Positions 15,623 through 25,868 of a stretch of DNA of 64,000 bases are shown here, in pieces (position 1 is the first letter of the stretch; the number at the start of each line of letters is the position of its first letter). Below the pieces are notes generated by a model. It had not been told where the DNA came from and ran no database searches. It was given only the letters and a program-made list of their open reading frames with translations. Source of the stretch: Bacillota bacterium (GTDB lineage: Bacteria > Bacillota > Clostridia > Christensenellales > CAG-138). The DNA lies in assembly GCA_023400985.1 (NCBI GenBank), contig JAEXEN010000027.1, positions 62,001 through 126,000 of the forward strand. Direction: 5' to 3'. The translations under genes were made by a program, and so were the position numbers.

Positions 15623-18600
15623 ATTTTAATCCACGCTCCCCGCGAGGGGAGCGACTTTTATTGAATGGTACGTTTGCGAGCAAACCGTTATTTCAATCCA
15701 CGCTCCCCGCGAGGGGAGCGACTGCGTGATGTTCTCAACCGTCTTGCGGCATACGAATTTCAATCCACGCTCCCCGCGAGGGGAGCGACAGCCCAAGCCG
15801 CCGAGATAGCGCGGCTTAAAGAAATTTCAATCCACGCTCCCCGCGAGGGGAGCGACGCCGTACCGGAGATCTGCACCTCTACCTACGGCATTTCAATCCA
15901 CGCTCCCCGCGAGGGGAGCGACGCGGACGAAGTTTATCCACGCCCGCTACGGTCAATTTCAATCCACGCTCCCCGCGAGGGTAGCGACCCGATTCGGATG
16001 AGGGAGGAACACACGAATGCTTATTTCAATCCACGCTCCCCGCGAGGGGAGCGACTCAATACCGATAGCCGTTGCCGTGCAGGATTCCTTTATTTCAATC
16101 CACGCTCCCCGCGAGGGGAGCGACCATAAAACGGTGGTTTTCACGGGTCGTCCTCCTTATTTCAATCCACGCTCCCCGCGAGGGGAGCGACGGCCGAAAG
16201 AAAAACGATTCCGTCGAACTAAAGATAATTTCAATCCACGCTCCCCGCGAGGGGAGCGACAAACCTTGAGTGGTGTACTCCAAAGTATAACACATTTCAA
16301 TCCACGCTCCCCGCGAGGGGAGCGACTTCGACCTCGAAAAAATGTCCCTTATAATCCCGTATTTCAATCCACGCTCCCCGCGAGGGGAGCGACTGACCAC
16401 CGTATAGGTCTACCAGCCCACATTGTATTTCAATCCACGCTCCCCGCGAGGGGAGCGACCCCTTGCTCACGCTTTATACCCATAATCTCATGTGCATTTC
16501 AATCCACGCTCCCCGCGAGGGGAGCGACTTACGTGTTGAACACCAATTACAACATGACCGTATTTCAATCCACGCTCCCCGCGAGGGGAGCGACGAGGTA
16601 TATCGCGAAGAGTCAGCCCGCGATAACATTTCAATCCACGCTCCTCGCGAGGGGAGCGACCTGTTCCGTCAAAGTATGTTGCTGTGATGGATCAAATTTC
16701 AATCCACGCTCCCCGCGAGGGGAGCGACGACACCAAACCTCTTTGCGTTCTCATCCTTGGCTAATTTCAATCCACGCTCCCCGCGAGGGGAGCGACCAAG
16801 CTTTATGACCAGCTTATTGAGCGTCATGCAATTTCAATCCACGCTCCCCGCGAGGGGAGCGACAGTCAAGCGGGCCGTCACCTACCTTCCTAAGCAGATT
16901 TCAATCCACGCTCCCCGCGAGGGGAGCGACGGACAACGGGTGTGCAGATCCAAAGAACACCAATTTCAATCCACGCTCCCCGCGAGGGGAGCGACGATTG
17001 CAGGGGTATCCAGATGATTGGGCGGCATGGGATTTCAATCCACGCTCCCCGCGAGGGGAGCGACAAAGCGCGAGCGATATCCGGTACGGACATATACATA
17101 TTTCAATCCACGCTCCCCGCGAGGGGAGCGACTATGTTGCGCAAGATGTGCGCCGTTGCCATCGGCATTTCAATCCACGCTCCCCGCGAGGGGAGCGACG
17201 ACCTCATAGACGAATATGCCGCGTTTCGTGCGGAATTTCAATCCACGCTCCCCGCGAGGGGAGCGACGCTCGAACGTCGTACGATAGAATTGATACTTGC
17301 CATTTCAATCCACGCTCCCCGCGAGGGGAGCGACGAGTATGCGGCCGCAGGCACGGCATTTCCATGCATTTCAATCCACGCTCCCCGCGAGGGGAGCGAC
17401 ATGATCCCATCCCAGCCCGTCTTCCATACAGTCGAATTTCAATCCACGTTCCCCGCGAGGGGAGCGACCGGCTTTGTCGGCGTCGGCTCTGCGTACGCTT
17501 CGAATTTCAATCCACGCTCCCCGCGAGGGGAGCGACTGTTTTTCTCCGTGCGGCGTGTTCCACTCGATCACATTTCAATCCACGCTCCCCGCGAGGGGAG
17601 CGACATTTCACATGGTCTATTGTGGGGATATCCATTATATTTCAATCCACGCTCCCCGCGAGGGGAGCGACCCGCGCTTCGGGGATAAAGTATTTCTGCA
17701 GCACGTATTTCAATCCACGCTCCCCGCGAGGGGAGCGACAAACCGAAGGCTTGAAGTCTATGGGCATCGTCCTATTTCAATCCACGCTCCCCGCGAGGGG
17801 AGCGACCCAGTCCGTCGGCGGAAACTTCGAGTAAGGGAGGCATTTCAATCCACGCTCCCCGCGAGGGGAGCGACGGGGTTTACCGCGGCGATTGCTTCAA
17901 AACCAAGGTGTTTCAATCCACGCTCCCCGCGAGGGGAGCGACAATATCCGGACTTGAAGCTTCTCTACCACATCCCATTTCAATCCACGCTCCCCGCGAG
18001 GGGAGCGACGCCCGAGGTATTGTTTGCTCTCTTCCTTTATCCGATTTCAATCCACGCTCCCCGCGAGGGGAGCGACGACCACGAAACAGGCGAGATTACG
18101 GATGACATCATTTCAATCCACGCTCCCCGCGAGGGGAGCGACTGGTTAGCGAGTATATCAATAGCTTGCCGGATGATAATTTCAATCCACGCTCCCCGCG
18201 AGGGGAGCGACTATCGTTTCTAGTTAATTTACGAGACACCAACAGATTTCAATCCACGCTCCCCGCGAGGGGAGCGACGCGGAATAGGTTTGCTTTGGCG
18301 TTTTATTGCCTTATTTCAATCCACGCTCCCCGCGAGGGGAGCGACAGGACACGCCGTCATATGCAATCAAGCTTTCGTCCATTTCAATCCACGCTCCCCG
18401 CGAGGGGAGCGACCAAATATCCGCCGCTTTCGTCCGTATACCACATCCCATTTCAATCCACGCTCCCCGCGAGGGGAGCGACCAAGATTGGCGACCAAAA
18501 AAAACTGAAAGGAGGATTTCAATCCACGCTCCCCGCGAGGGGAGCGACGGTGTACCCCGTTAGCTGCGCGAACACTTCAGGAATTTCAATCCACGCTCCC

Positions 18601-20428
18601 CGCGAGGGGAGCGACTACCGTCACAGCCACGGCCTCTGCCTTTTCTTCAATTTCAATCCACGCTCCCCGCGATGGGAGCGACGCCATTTTTCTGTGCGGA
18701 TTTCTCGTAGGCTTGGCATTTCAATCCACGCTCCCCGCGAGGGGAGCGACAGAACGACCCACAACAGCGCAAGGACTTTTTTGCATTTCAATCCACGCTC
18801 CCCGCGAGGGGAGCGACGTACCCATTTGACACTTCCTTCCCCTCACAGTCTCATTTCAATCCACGCTCCCCGCGAGGGGAGCGACAAATCCATCTGCTCG
18901 GAAGAAGCGGAATTAAATATTTCAATCCACGCTCCCCGCGAGGGGAGCGACGTAGTCGATCCCCCCGCGATAAACGGTAAGATCGATTTCAATCCACGCT
19001 CCCCGCGAGGGGAGCGACGCTTATGGTTGTCTTCCACACGGTTGCTCCGGCGCATTTCAATCCACGCTCCCCGCGAGGGGAGCGACCGAGGATAAGCCCT
19101 TGAAGGTAGTAGACGTATGCATTTCAATCCACGCTCCCCGCGAGGGGAGCGACCAAATGGAAGAACAATAATGATAATGTTTAATAATTTCAATCCACGC
19201 TCCCCGCGTGGGGAGCGACTTCCTTAACCGTTCGGGCCTCGATCATGATATAATTTCAATCCACGCTCCCCGCGAGGGGAGCGACGCGGCGGCCTGCACT
19301 TTGCCCTGCCTTGGTCATAATTTCAATCCACGCTCCCCGCGAGGGGAGCGACAGTTTCACCCATCAAGCCGGAGCGAATCTTCGTATTTCAATCCACGCT
19401 CCCCGCGAGGGGAGCGACGCTTGCGGTGCTGCTCGGGCAGCATGTCCGGAATTTCAATCCACGCTCCCCGCGAGGGGAGCGACAAACCATAAAAACAATG
19501 CAATACAAGTTATAACATTTCAATCCACGCTCCCCGCGAGGGGAGCGACATCGCCAACGCCGGGCGGTGCCGCCTCTATGTTGACCATTTCAATCCACGC
19601 TCCCCGCGTGGGGAGCGACGACGTCCAGGACTTGCCCGATCGTCATTTCGCTATTTCAATCCACGCTCCCCGCGAGGGGAGCGACACGTAGCTGAAGCAT
19701 CTTTGCAAGGTATTGCATGGATTTCAATCCACGCTCCCCGCGAGGGGAGCGACCACAATATCGTCGGGCTGCAACTTTCCGGACACCATTTCAATCCACG
19801 CTCCCCGCGAGGGGAGCGACTGTACTTCCCCTTTTGGGGATTGCAAAAGGGAAGCATTTCAATCCACGCTCCCCGCGAGGGGAGCGACCGAGATACAAGA
19901 CTCCTTTGGAGCTGGCGCGGATACATTTCAATCCACGCTCCCCGCGAGGGGAGCGACTATATTGCCGCCTCCAAAAATACATTTACTACTATTTCAATCC
20001 ACGCTCCCCGCGAGGGGAGCGACGAGGATATTTCATCGATAAACGCAGCATTGTCGCATTTCAATCCACGCTCCCCGCGAGGGGAGCGACAAGGGCGGCG
20101 AATTACTTACCTCAACATATGAAGTATTTCAATCCACGCTCCCCGCGAGGGGAGCGACATTTAAAGCCTCCACCAAATACGACGCAACAGGTATTTCAAT
20201 CCACGCTCCCCGCGAGGGGAGCGACCCGTGCCGACTTCTCCGGCAGTATCAACAATTCTATATTTCAATCCACGCTCCCCGCGAGGGGAGCGACATACCA
20301 TCGTTTTCATAGCCCGCCGTGCTGATTATTTCAATCCACGCTCCCCGCGAGGGGAGCGACAGTAAAACTTCGTCCGCTTTCCTTTGCGTATGGCCATTTC
20401 AATCCACGCTCCCCGCGAGGGGAGCGAC
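15623..20428 (-). CRISPR. Type I-C CRISPR array, 72 near-identical repeats, 71 spacers
   Basis: Counted by eye: 72 repeats of 33 bases, period about 67, spacers 32-37 bases. Read on the minus strand the repeat starts GTCGCTCCCC, has an 8-bp stem CGCTCCCC/GGGGAGCG around TCGC, and ends TGGATTGAAAT, a standard I-C repeat. Cas5c cleavage below the stem would leave that 11-base 5' handle. Orientation is set by the repeat sequence, by the cas genes and by decay at the low-coordinate end. Single-base repeat variants lie near 15623, 15981, 16644, 17449, 17911, 18672, 19208 and 19608. The last two carry the same change. The array has few stops, so it yields many long spurious frames. Confidence 0.98.
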
Positions 20429-20584
20429 CGCAAGATTTGCTTAAAAAATAAAGAGTTTGGGCATATCTTGTGTTTGACAGATTATCGGCTACTCGATAAT
20501 GTCAATTTTGCGGTCAAAAACCGCCTGATTTCCGATGCGAACCTCCCGGAGGTTTTATGTTCGCTTAGGATTCGCACCAAAAGC
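20429..20584 (-). promoter_or_regulatory. CRISPR leader with imperfect palindrome
   Basis: The 156 bases between the cas2 stop and the newest repeat are AT-rich near the array. At 20474-20505 TTGACAGATTATCG is mirrored by CGATAATGTCAA, a two-base-deleted inverted copy, so TTGACA appears on both strands. The minus-strand TTGACA (20500-20505) with TAATCT at 20479-20484 is a possible pre-crRNA promoter, but the 15-base spacer is short. A second small palindrome, AACCTCCCGGAGGTT, is at about 20541-20555. Confidence 0.65.
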
Positions 20585-20875
20585 TTATATTATCAAATCT
20601 CCTTCCAAATTAATACTGGGTTTAGTGCCTAGGTGAATTATTTTCTCCGAATAGTTGTTACCGAGGTTATAAAATCGCAGGCTGTCCTCATCTGTATTTA
20701 TAATGGCCTTTAGCTCATTTTGCAACTTCAGATATTGGCTCCAATCAATATTGCACTCGAAGACAGAGTTCTGCACACGCTGCCCATATGACAGACATTT
20801 CTTCGCTACACGGTTTAATCGTCGCCGTCCGGCAGAAGTTTCCGTTGAAACATCGTAGGTTAACAAAACCAGCAT
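20585..20875 (-). CDS. cas2: CRISPR-associated endonuclease Cas2, type I-C
   Basis: Structural partner of Cas1 in the spacer-integration complex. The 96-residue protein has the ferredoxin-like Cas2 start LVLLTYDVSTETSAGRRRL with Asp8, and QRVQNSVFECNID in the second strand. It starts 9 bases after the cas1 stop and is the last gene before the leader and array. Family length is typical. Confidence 0.96.
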   Translation of the reverse strand: MLVLLTYDVSTETSAGRRRLNRVAKKCLSYGQRVQNSVFECNIDWSQYLKLQNELKAIINTDEDSLRFYNLGNNYSEKIIHLGTKPSINLEGDLII

Positions 20876-20884
20876 TGTTTTCCC

Positions 20885-21913
20885 TCACTTCCATAGAAAC
20901 GGTGGATATTCTTTCAAATCTCCGCGAATAGTTCTTGCAAGCAGCAATGCTTGACAATACGGCGCAAGTCCCCATTCGATTTTCTCTTTCAAAAACGGAT
21001 GCATGATTTCCTCTTTCTTACGGTTTTGCCATGACGACAAGAACCGTTTCCGTGCTTCCTTTGTGAGATATACCGCGCCGGAGCTTTGAAACTCAAAATC
21101 TGTTTCACTCACTTCGTTCCGATTTATAAGTGATAACGCAAACCTGTCGGCAAAGTGTGGGCGCAGTTCCTCCATTATGTCAAGTGCGAGCGAAGCTCTG
21201 CCTGGTCTATCCGTGTGCAAAAAGCCTACATAGCTGTCCAACCCGACGGCTTCCAATGCGTGACGACATTCGCTTGCAAGCAAGGTATAGGCAAAGGATA
21301 ACATTGCATTTACCGCATCGGTAGGAGGACGACGGTTCCGGTTGGAAAATGTAAAAAACTCTTTATTCTGTAATATAAGTTCATCGAACGCAGAAAAATA
21401 GTAATGTGCGGCGTTTCCTTCAGCAGCTCGCAGATTATCGGTATTGTCGATATCAAGAACCTGTTTTAGCTGTTCGCTTATGAACTCACTTTGCTTTTTC
21501 AGCAGTTGTGAATCTATCCGCAGAGAATAGTCCCTTATTCCGCGCTCTATTACCCACTTCTGGTTATGGAGTTTTCCGAAGATGAAGTTTTTTGCATATC
21601 CTAAAGACCGTGTGTCGTCCGCAATTCTGTATTGTTCGCGCCGCAAAAGTACATTTCCGCTGGACTCACCGTGAAATGTTCCGTGATACTTGCCGTACTC
21701 GCTCAGAAAGCTGACGGAGATATTCCGTTTTGCACATTCTCCCAAAAGCTGCGGTGTCGCGCCAAAGTAGTTGAAAAGTATGATTTGCTCCAAATTCATA
21801 AGCGGTACAAGAAGCAGAATTTCATCATCTTTCCTTACGCAGACATTATCGTTTTCAAGGTTCACTTTCGCATCTGCCTGTGTAACGAATAGGACATTCA
21901 GCAACTTCTTCAT
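20885..21913 (-). CDS. cas1: CRISPR-associated integrase Cas1, type I-C
   Basis: Integrates new spacers at the leader end with Cas2. The 342-residue product has an N-terminal beta domain (LLNVLFVTQADAKVNLENDN) and a helical C-terminal domain. Metal-binding residues lie in LLASECRHALEAVGLD (Glu), GFLHTDRPGRASLA (His) and the acidic LDIMEELRP segment. The start overlaps the cas4 end by 4 bases, so adaptation genes are coupled. No sign of damage. Confidence 0.97.
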   Translation of the reverse strand: MKKLLNVLFVTQADAKVNLENDNVCVRKDDEILLLVPLMNLEQIILFNYFGATPQLLGECAKRNISVSFLSEYGKYHGTFHGESSGNVLLRREQYRIADDTRSLGYAKNFIFGKLHNQKWVIERGIRDYSLRIDSQLLKKQSEFISEQLKQVLDIDNTDNLRAAEGNAAHYYFSAFDELILQNKEFFTFSNRNRRPPTDAVNAMLSFAYTLLASECRHALEAVGLDSYVGFLHTDRPGRASLALDIMEELRPHFADRFALSLINRNEVSETDFEFQSSGAVYLTKEARKRFLSSWQNRKKEEIMHPFLKEKIEWGLAPYCQALLLARTIRGDLKEYPPFLWK

Positions 21914-22569
21914 TCAAGATGCGCCTCCATATACTTTTTTACGGAGGTCTTGTCTTTCTCTCCGAGGGTAGGTAAACAAACATCTTTCATACTACAACTC
22001 TGGCAGTATTTTCCCTTAACCACTTTCGGCGTATAGTGGCGGTAGAATGTGTCGTGCATTGATTTTACGGTTGCCTCTAATTTACTGCGCAGTTCCGGCG
22101 TGAAAGCGACCACTTCCCGTCTGCGAGGCTCTCCATAGAATAATGCGCCGCTTTCAATTTTGGTGCAGAGCATTTCTTCAAGGCAGACCGCCTGTGCGCA
22201 AAGCTGAAGCCTGTCGCAATCGTCAAGTTTTGTTTTGCCGCGCTTATATTCCACAGGATACGGCTGCCACAAACCGTCATAGCTGCTTAGAGTTATACCG
22301 TTTTCGGACTTATGAAACTCAACGATATCGCATTCGCCGGATATGCCCAGCCCTGCAGAACGCACCTTCAAAGCGCGGAAGATTATCAAATCGCCGCGCT
22401 TTTCGGTTGCATCGCCGTCGTGGGCTTTGTTGTGCATAATCCTGCCGCCTGCGGTCAGGTAGTTCTCGCTCCATTGCTCTTCTATGTGGATAAGAGCCCA
22501 CTGCCGGGGGCAAAAGGCATAATGCTGTATGCCGGACAGCAACAAATAATCATCCTCTTCGTAGATCAT
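21910..22569 (-). CDS. cas4: CRISPR-associated exonuclease Cas4
   Basis: RecB-like nuclease with an iron-sulfur cluster; in I-C systems it selects PAM-flanked prespacers and trims them for Cas1-Cas2. The 219-residue product shows the N-terminal FCPRQWALIH cysteine, nuclease residues in ISGECDIVEF and PYPVEYKRGK, and three C-terminal cysteines in KYCQSCSMKDVCLP. All four cluster cysteines are present. It overlaps cas7 and cas1 by 4 bases each. Confidence 0.96.
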   Translation of the reverse strand: MIYEEDDYLLLSGIQHYAFCPRQWALIHIEEQWSENYLTAGGRIMHNKAHDGDATEKRGDLIIFRALKVRSAGLGISGECDIVEFHKSENGITLSSYDGLWQPYPVEYKRGKTKLDDCDRLQLCAQAVCLEEMLCTKIESGALFYGEPRRREVVAFTPELRSKLEATVKSMHDTFYRHYTPKVVKGKYCQSCSMKDVCLPTLGEKDKTSVKKYMEAHLE

Positions 22570-23519
22570 CCTTCCGTTACGGTTATGCCCTGTGGCATTT
22601 CTGATTGATTAGGTATTTTTACATCATAATCAGCAAAAGAACGCGCAGGTTTGCTTGGATCTTTCCGACGAACCGTTACCAAATCAAACAGTTTTTGCGC
22701 CGGGGCATTTCCAAGTTCACAATCATGCTTAAAAATAATCAACTTACGCAGCGCCATTTTCCCGCGAGCGGCTGAGCGGTCATACTCAAACATATTCTGA
22801 ATTGCTGTCCACAGCAATTGCAAATCGTCTTCGGAAAAGCCTGTGATTTTTCTGGCAAGGTTAGCGGAGATAAAGCCTTCCTGACGATAAAGAGCGTAAG
22901 GAACAATGTGCTTGCGCCCCATTGTGCCCGATTGTCCTGCGTTTTCAGTTGATTCATTTGACTTAGATTGAATGTCTTTCAACTCTTTTTCATCAGCGAT
23001 TGAAAGACGGGTAATCGTGATTTCTCTCGGTATTATTGGCTCTATGCTTTGCCCGAAAGCAAGTTGAACCGCACCTCTAATCTGTCCTGCAGAATTCCAA
23101 AGCTGTTGTTCATCCTTGCTGTAATTTTCCTTTTTTGACAAAGCAGTAACAACTGCACCAAAAGTGCGGATATCAAAGTATCTGTCGCACAATAATTTGC
23201 GTGTGCTTTCTGTTCGTTTTGACTTATCCTTTTCATTTTTCGTTTTTGCAAGTTCTTCAAGGGCTTTTGTCTTCAAAGTAATATTATCAGACTGGATATA
23301 AATATCGTATCCTGTTTCGGGGGTGCCGTCGCTTTGTTCTTTTTTCAGCTGCACATAATTGCGGATTTTGCGCTTAATGCAAACATCGGTGACAATACCG
23401 TGCCCGGTTTCCGGGTCAATGCGAGGCATATTCCCTGCATCCGGGTCACCGTTGGGGTTGCCGTTTTCAACATCGTACAGCATGACAAACTCATAACGGT
23501 TTTTGATAGGTTCAGACAT
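22566..23519 (-). CDS. cas7: Cascade backbone protein Cas7 (Csd2), type I-C
   Basis: Coats the crRNA spacer as a filament within Cascade. The 317-residue RAMP protein starts with NRYEFVMLYDVENGNPNGDP, the family signature, continues with GIVTDVCIKRKIRNYVQLK, and has TFGAVVTALSKK and GRKHIVPYALYR. It overlaps cas8c by 8 bases and cas4 by 4. Slightly longer than the roughly 285 residues common in this group, with a charged insert near residues 185-195. Confidence 0.95.
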   Translation of the reverse strand: MSEPIKNRYEFVMLYDVENGNPNGDPDAGNMPRIDPETGHGIVTDVCIKRKIRNYVQLKKEQSDGTPETGYDIYIQSDNITLKTKALEELAKTKNEKDKSKRTESTRKLLCDRYFDIRTFGAVVTALSKKENYSKDEQQLWNSAGQIRGAVQLAFGQSIEPIIPREITITRLSIADEKELKDIQSKSNESTENAGQSGTMGRKHIVPYALYRQEGFISANLARKITGFSEDDLQLLWTAIQNMFEYDRSAARGKMALRKLIIFKHDCELGNAPAQKLFDLVTVRRKDPSKPARSFADYDVKIPNQSEMPQGITVTEG

Positions 23520-25176
23520 CGGTTTGTTCCTCCGTTTTATTTTCTTTTTTGGTGTAGAAGTCTTGCGTCTGGTGATAATAGCCTAAGATAAACCGACCTT
23601 GGTCATCTAAGCTGAGAGCTTTGGGGAATGGCGTTTCAGCATCCAGTTTGCCGAGCAATTCGGTTTTTAGTTTTTCATAGAAAACAGCATTATCCAGCTT
23701 GGCGGCGTGGTGCATGGAAAGTTTAAGAACTGTCGGGAAAACACTTGCGGGATTTGCACAGGCGGTTGCGAAGTATTTATCCCGAATGGTTGAGCTCAAA
23801 TTGCCGCCCGAAGCCTCCTTTTGCAACTTCTCCAGCACCGAGAAAAGTCTGCCGAGGGTGTAAGGCGTGTTTGATATTTGCGTGTTAAGTGCCACGGTTG
23901 TAACCTCCTGTTCGTTATAATTTCTTATTAAAACGGCTTTAACGATTGATGCTTTGGTCTTGTTAATATCCTCACCGGCACGGATGCGGGTTAAAATTGC
24001 ATTATACAATGTCATCGGGTATGGCGTTCCGGTGATAATTGCGTTTAGAAGCTGCCCACCGAGGAGCGGAGCCGGATCACTATACTTTTCGCCTTTCTTG
24101 ATCGTTGTGTTTCCAAGCAGATGAAACGGCGTTAGCCGTGATAAATCGCCATCAGCTATTTTTAATCGTTCATAATGATCAATAATGTTCTTTACGACAT
24201 TTCCCAAAGTGTTGCTGTAATAGCGACGAATAACAATTCTTTTGCTTTGCAAGGACATACAGAGAACATGAAATGCACTTTCAATATTACAATTGGTAAT
24301 GGGCTTTCCACCCTTTATCGCTGAAATGATTTCTGAGAGTTTGGTTGAGTCATCTTCATCAACTTTCATATCCCAAATGCTTGAAAATATAGATTCTTCC
24401 TCGCCTTGCCCATTCTCTGCCCAATATATAAAACTTGAATCTCCAACCCTGCTTCTGTGCTTCGTATCGGCTATAAGAGAATTTAGAGCAGTTACATACT
24501 TGAAAGCCGTTTGCTCACCGATATATGCGGCAGGGTCATCTTTGGTTTTACCGTATGAAGCAAAAGCCTCTTTATTTATGTTGATAAGTGATGGAGAATC
24601 CTGCCCTAAGCCCTTTATACTTCCATGAAGCCGTGCAACTGCGTCTTTACCACCCGTTACCATATCGACTATCTGTGTTCCGGAAGCCACTGTTGATTGA
24701 GCAGCATTCCATGCTTTAATGATTTCATCATTTTCATATGCTTTGATACCATTGACTGCAATCACACATACCGTTCCTTTAGCTACGCCATTTGGCGGTT
24801 GCTTAGGTTCTTCCAAAGCAAAGAAAGCCTTAATTGCGGTGGCTATTTCGCTTGTGACATTTTTTAGAATATCTAAGTGTAATGTTCTTATTGCGAAATA
24901 CTTTTCTTTTCCGTTCTTTGTTTTATCGTTCACCTCTTCAATTCCGAATAGATATGCACCTGTATCACAGAGAAAGGCCGCCTTAACTGATTTACCGGTC
25001 TTACCCTTTGGGGCTTCCGGCATGAGTTCATTTATCTGTGCAGCAGTAGAAGATGCAAGAATATTTCCATTTTTATCAACATCTATGATGTATGTAGCTT
25101 TACGTTGTTGCCAACCAGTTGCCACAGAAGTGGAGAGCGCATCATCATAATATTTCGCCAGTGCCTGTAAAATCAT
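23512..25176 (-). CDS. cas8c: Cascade large subunit Cas8c (Csd1)
   Basis: Large subunit that reads the PAM and, through an internal start in known I-C systems, may also give the Cas11c small subunit. The 554-residue product begins MILQALAKYYDDAL and has the internal NNPNGVAKGT-like region and FHVLCMSLQSKRIVIRRYYS segment typical of Csd1, with LGRLFSVLEKLQKEA near the C-terminus. No separate cas11 is present, as expected for I-C. Overlaps cas5 by 4 bases. Base composition here is visibly more AT-rich than flanking housekeeping genes. Confidence 0.94.
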   Translation of the reverse strand: MILQALAKYYDDALSTSVATGWQQRKATYIIDVDKNGNILASSTAAQINELMPEAPKGKTGKSVKAAFLCDTGAYLFGIEEVNDKTKNGKEKYFAIRTLHLDILKNVTSEIATAIKAFFALEEPKQPPNGVAKGTVCVIAVNGIKAYENDEIIKAWNAAQSTVASGTQIVDMVTGGKDAVARLHGSIKGLGQDSPSLININKEAFASYGKTKDDPAAYIGEQTAFKYVTALNSLIADTKHRSRVGDSSFIYWAENGQGEEESIFSSIWDMKVDEDDSTKLSEIISAIKGGKPITNCNIESAFHVLCMSLQSKRIVIRRYYSNTLGNVVKNIIDHYERLKIADGDLSRLTPFHLLGNTTIKKGEKYSDPAPLLGGQLLNAIITGTPYPMTLYNAILTRIRAGEDINKTKASIVKAVLIRNYNEQEVTTVALNTQISNTPYTLGRLFSVLEKLQKEASGGNLSSTIRDKYFATACANPASVFPTVLKLSMHHAAKLDNAVFYEKLKTELLGKLDAETPFPKALSLDDQGRFILGYYHQTQDFYTKKENKTEEQTDV

Positions 25177-25853
25177 TTCAGCACCTCCACGTTCTGTAAA
25201 TCGATAATGCCTTGCTTCATCACGGCATGGAAATAAGTCGGATTGAACTCTGCAACATTGCCGTCGTTGTCCTCTACATAGTCAATGTCGTAAAGCATAA
25301 TGCCAAAATCACGGTCTTCTGCAAGTGCGGGAGGAAAATAGCCGTCCTCAATCAAGCGCAATGTTGCCGGAAATTCCCGCGTTCCTAGGTAAGGCTGGTG
25401 AAAGCACTGACCTTTTTTTATCCTGCGGGTTATCATTTCTGAGAACTTACCGTGATTAAACAAACCGTCAGCGTTCGTATCGCAAGTTTCACCGTTTGGC
25501 TTGTTCGGCAAATTAAGCTTCTCTGTCACTGGTTCAAAGTGTGCGGTAACAATATACTTCACATTCCGAAGAACCATTGCCGCTCGCTGGGTTCGGTCTT
25601 CTGATGTAAAGATATGCTCTTTTTGAACGCTTGCCTTACTATTGACTTCATTCCGCCGAATGTTGTCAAACCGGATTGGATTGCAAATACGAATTTCGTC
25701 AATAATATAGCGAATAGCCGGTTTCCAGAACACCGCCTCCAGAATGCCGCGAGCCGCCGAGGGCGTGATAATATCGTAGCTCACGCGCTCAACTTTAAGC
25801 TCCGGTCTGGAAAAGCAGGCGTAATTTCCGGAAATTTCAACACTGAATCCCAA
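25173..25853 (-). CDS. cas5c: Cas5c (Cas5d), crRNA-processing nuclease
   Basis: In type I-C this RAMP protein replaces Cas6: it cuts the repeat at the base of the stem and stays on the 5' handle. The 226-residue product begins GFSVEISGNYACFSRPEL and has YDIITPSAARGILEAVFWKP, the conserved family block, followed by QPYLGTREFPATLRL. It lies 15 bases after cas3 and overlaps cas8c by 4. Family length is normal. Confidence 0.95.
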   Translation of the reverse strand: MGFSVEISGNYACFSRPELKVERVSYDIITPSAARGILEAVFWKPAIRYIIDEIRICNPIRFDNIRRNEVNSKASVQKEHIFTSEDRTQRAAMVLRNVKYIVTAHFEPVTEKLNLPNKPNGETCDTNADGLFNHGKFSEMITRRIKKGQCFHQPYLGTREFPATLRLIEDGYFPPALAEDRDFGIMLYDIDYVEDNDGNVAEFNPTYFHAVMKQGIIDLQNVEVLK

Positions 25854-25868
25854 AACTGATCCCCCCTT

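Noticed and set aside
15665..20325. Long frames of SIHAPREGSD / FNPRSPRGER / STLPARGAT peptide repeats over 4.6 kb
   Set aside because: These are the CRISPR repeat read in three frames; period, spacers and adjacent cas genes show it is an array, not a repetitive protein gene.
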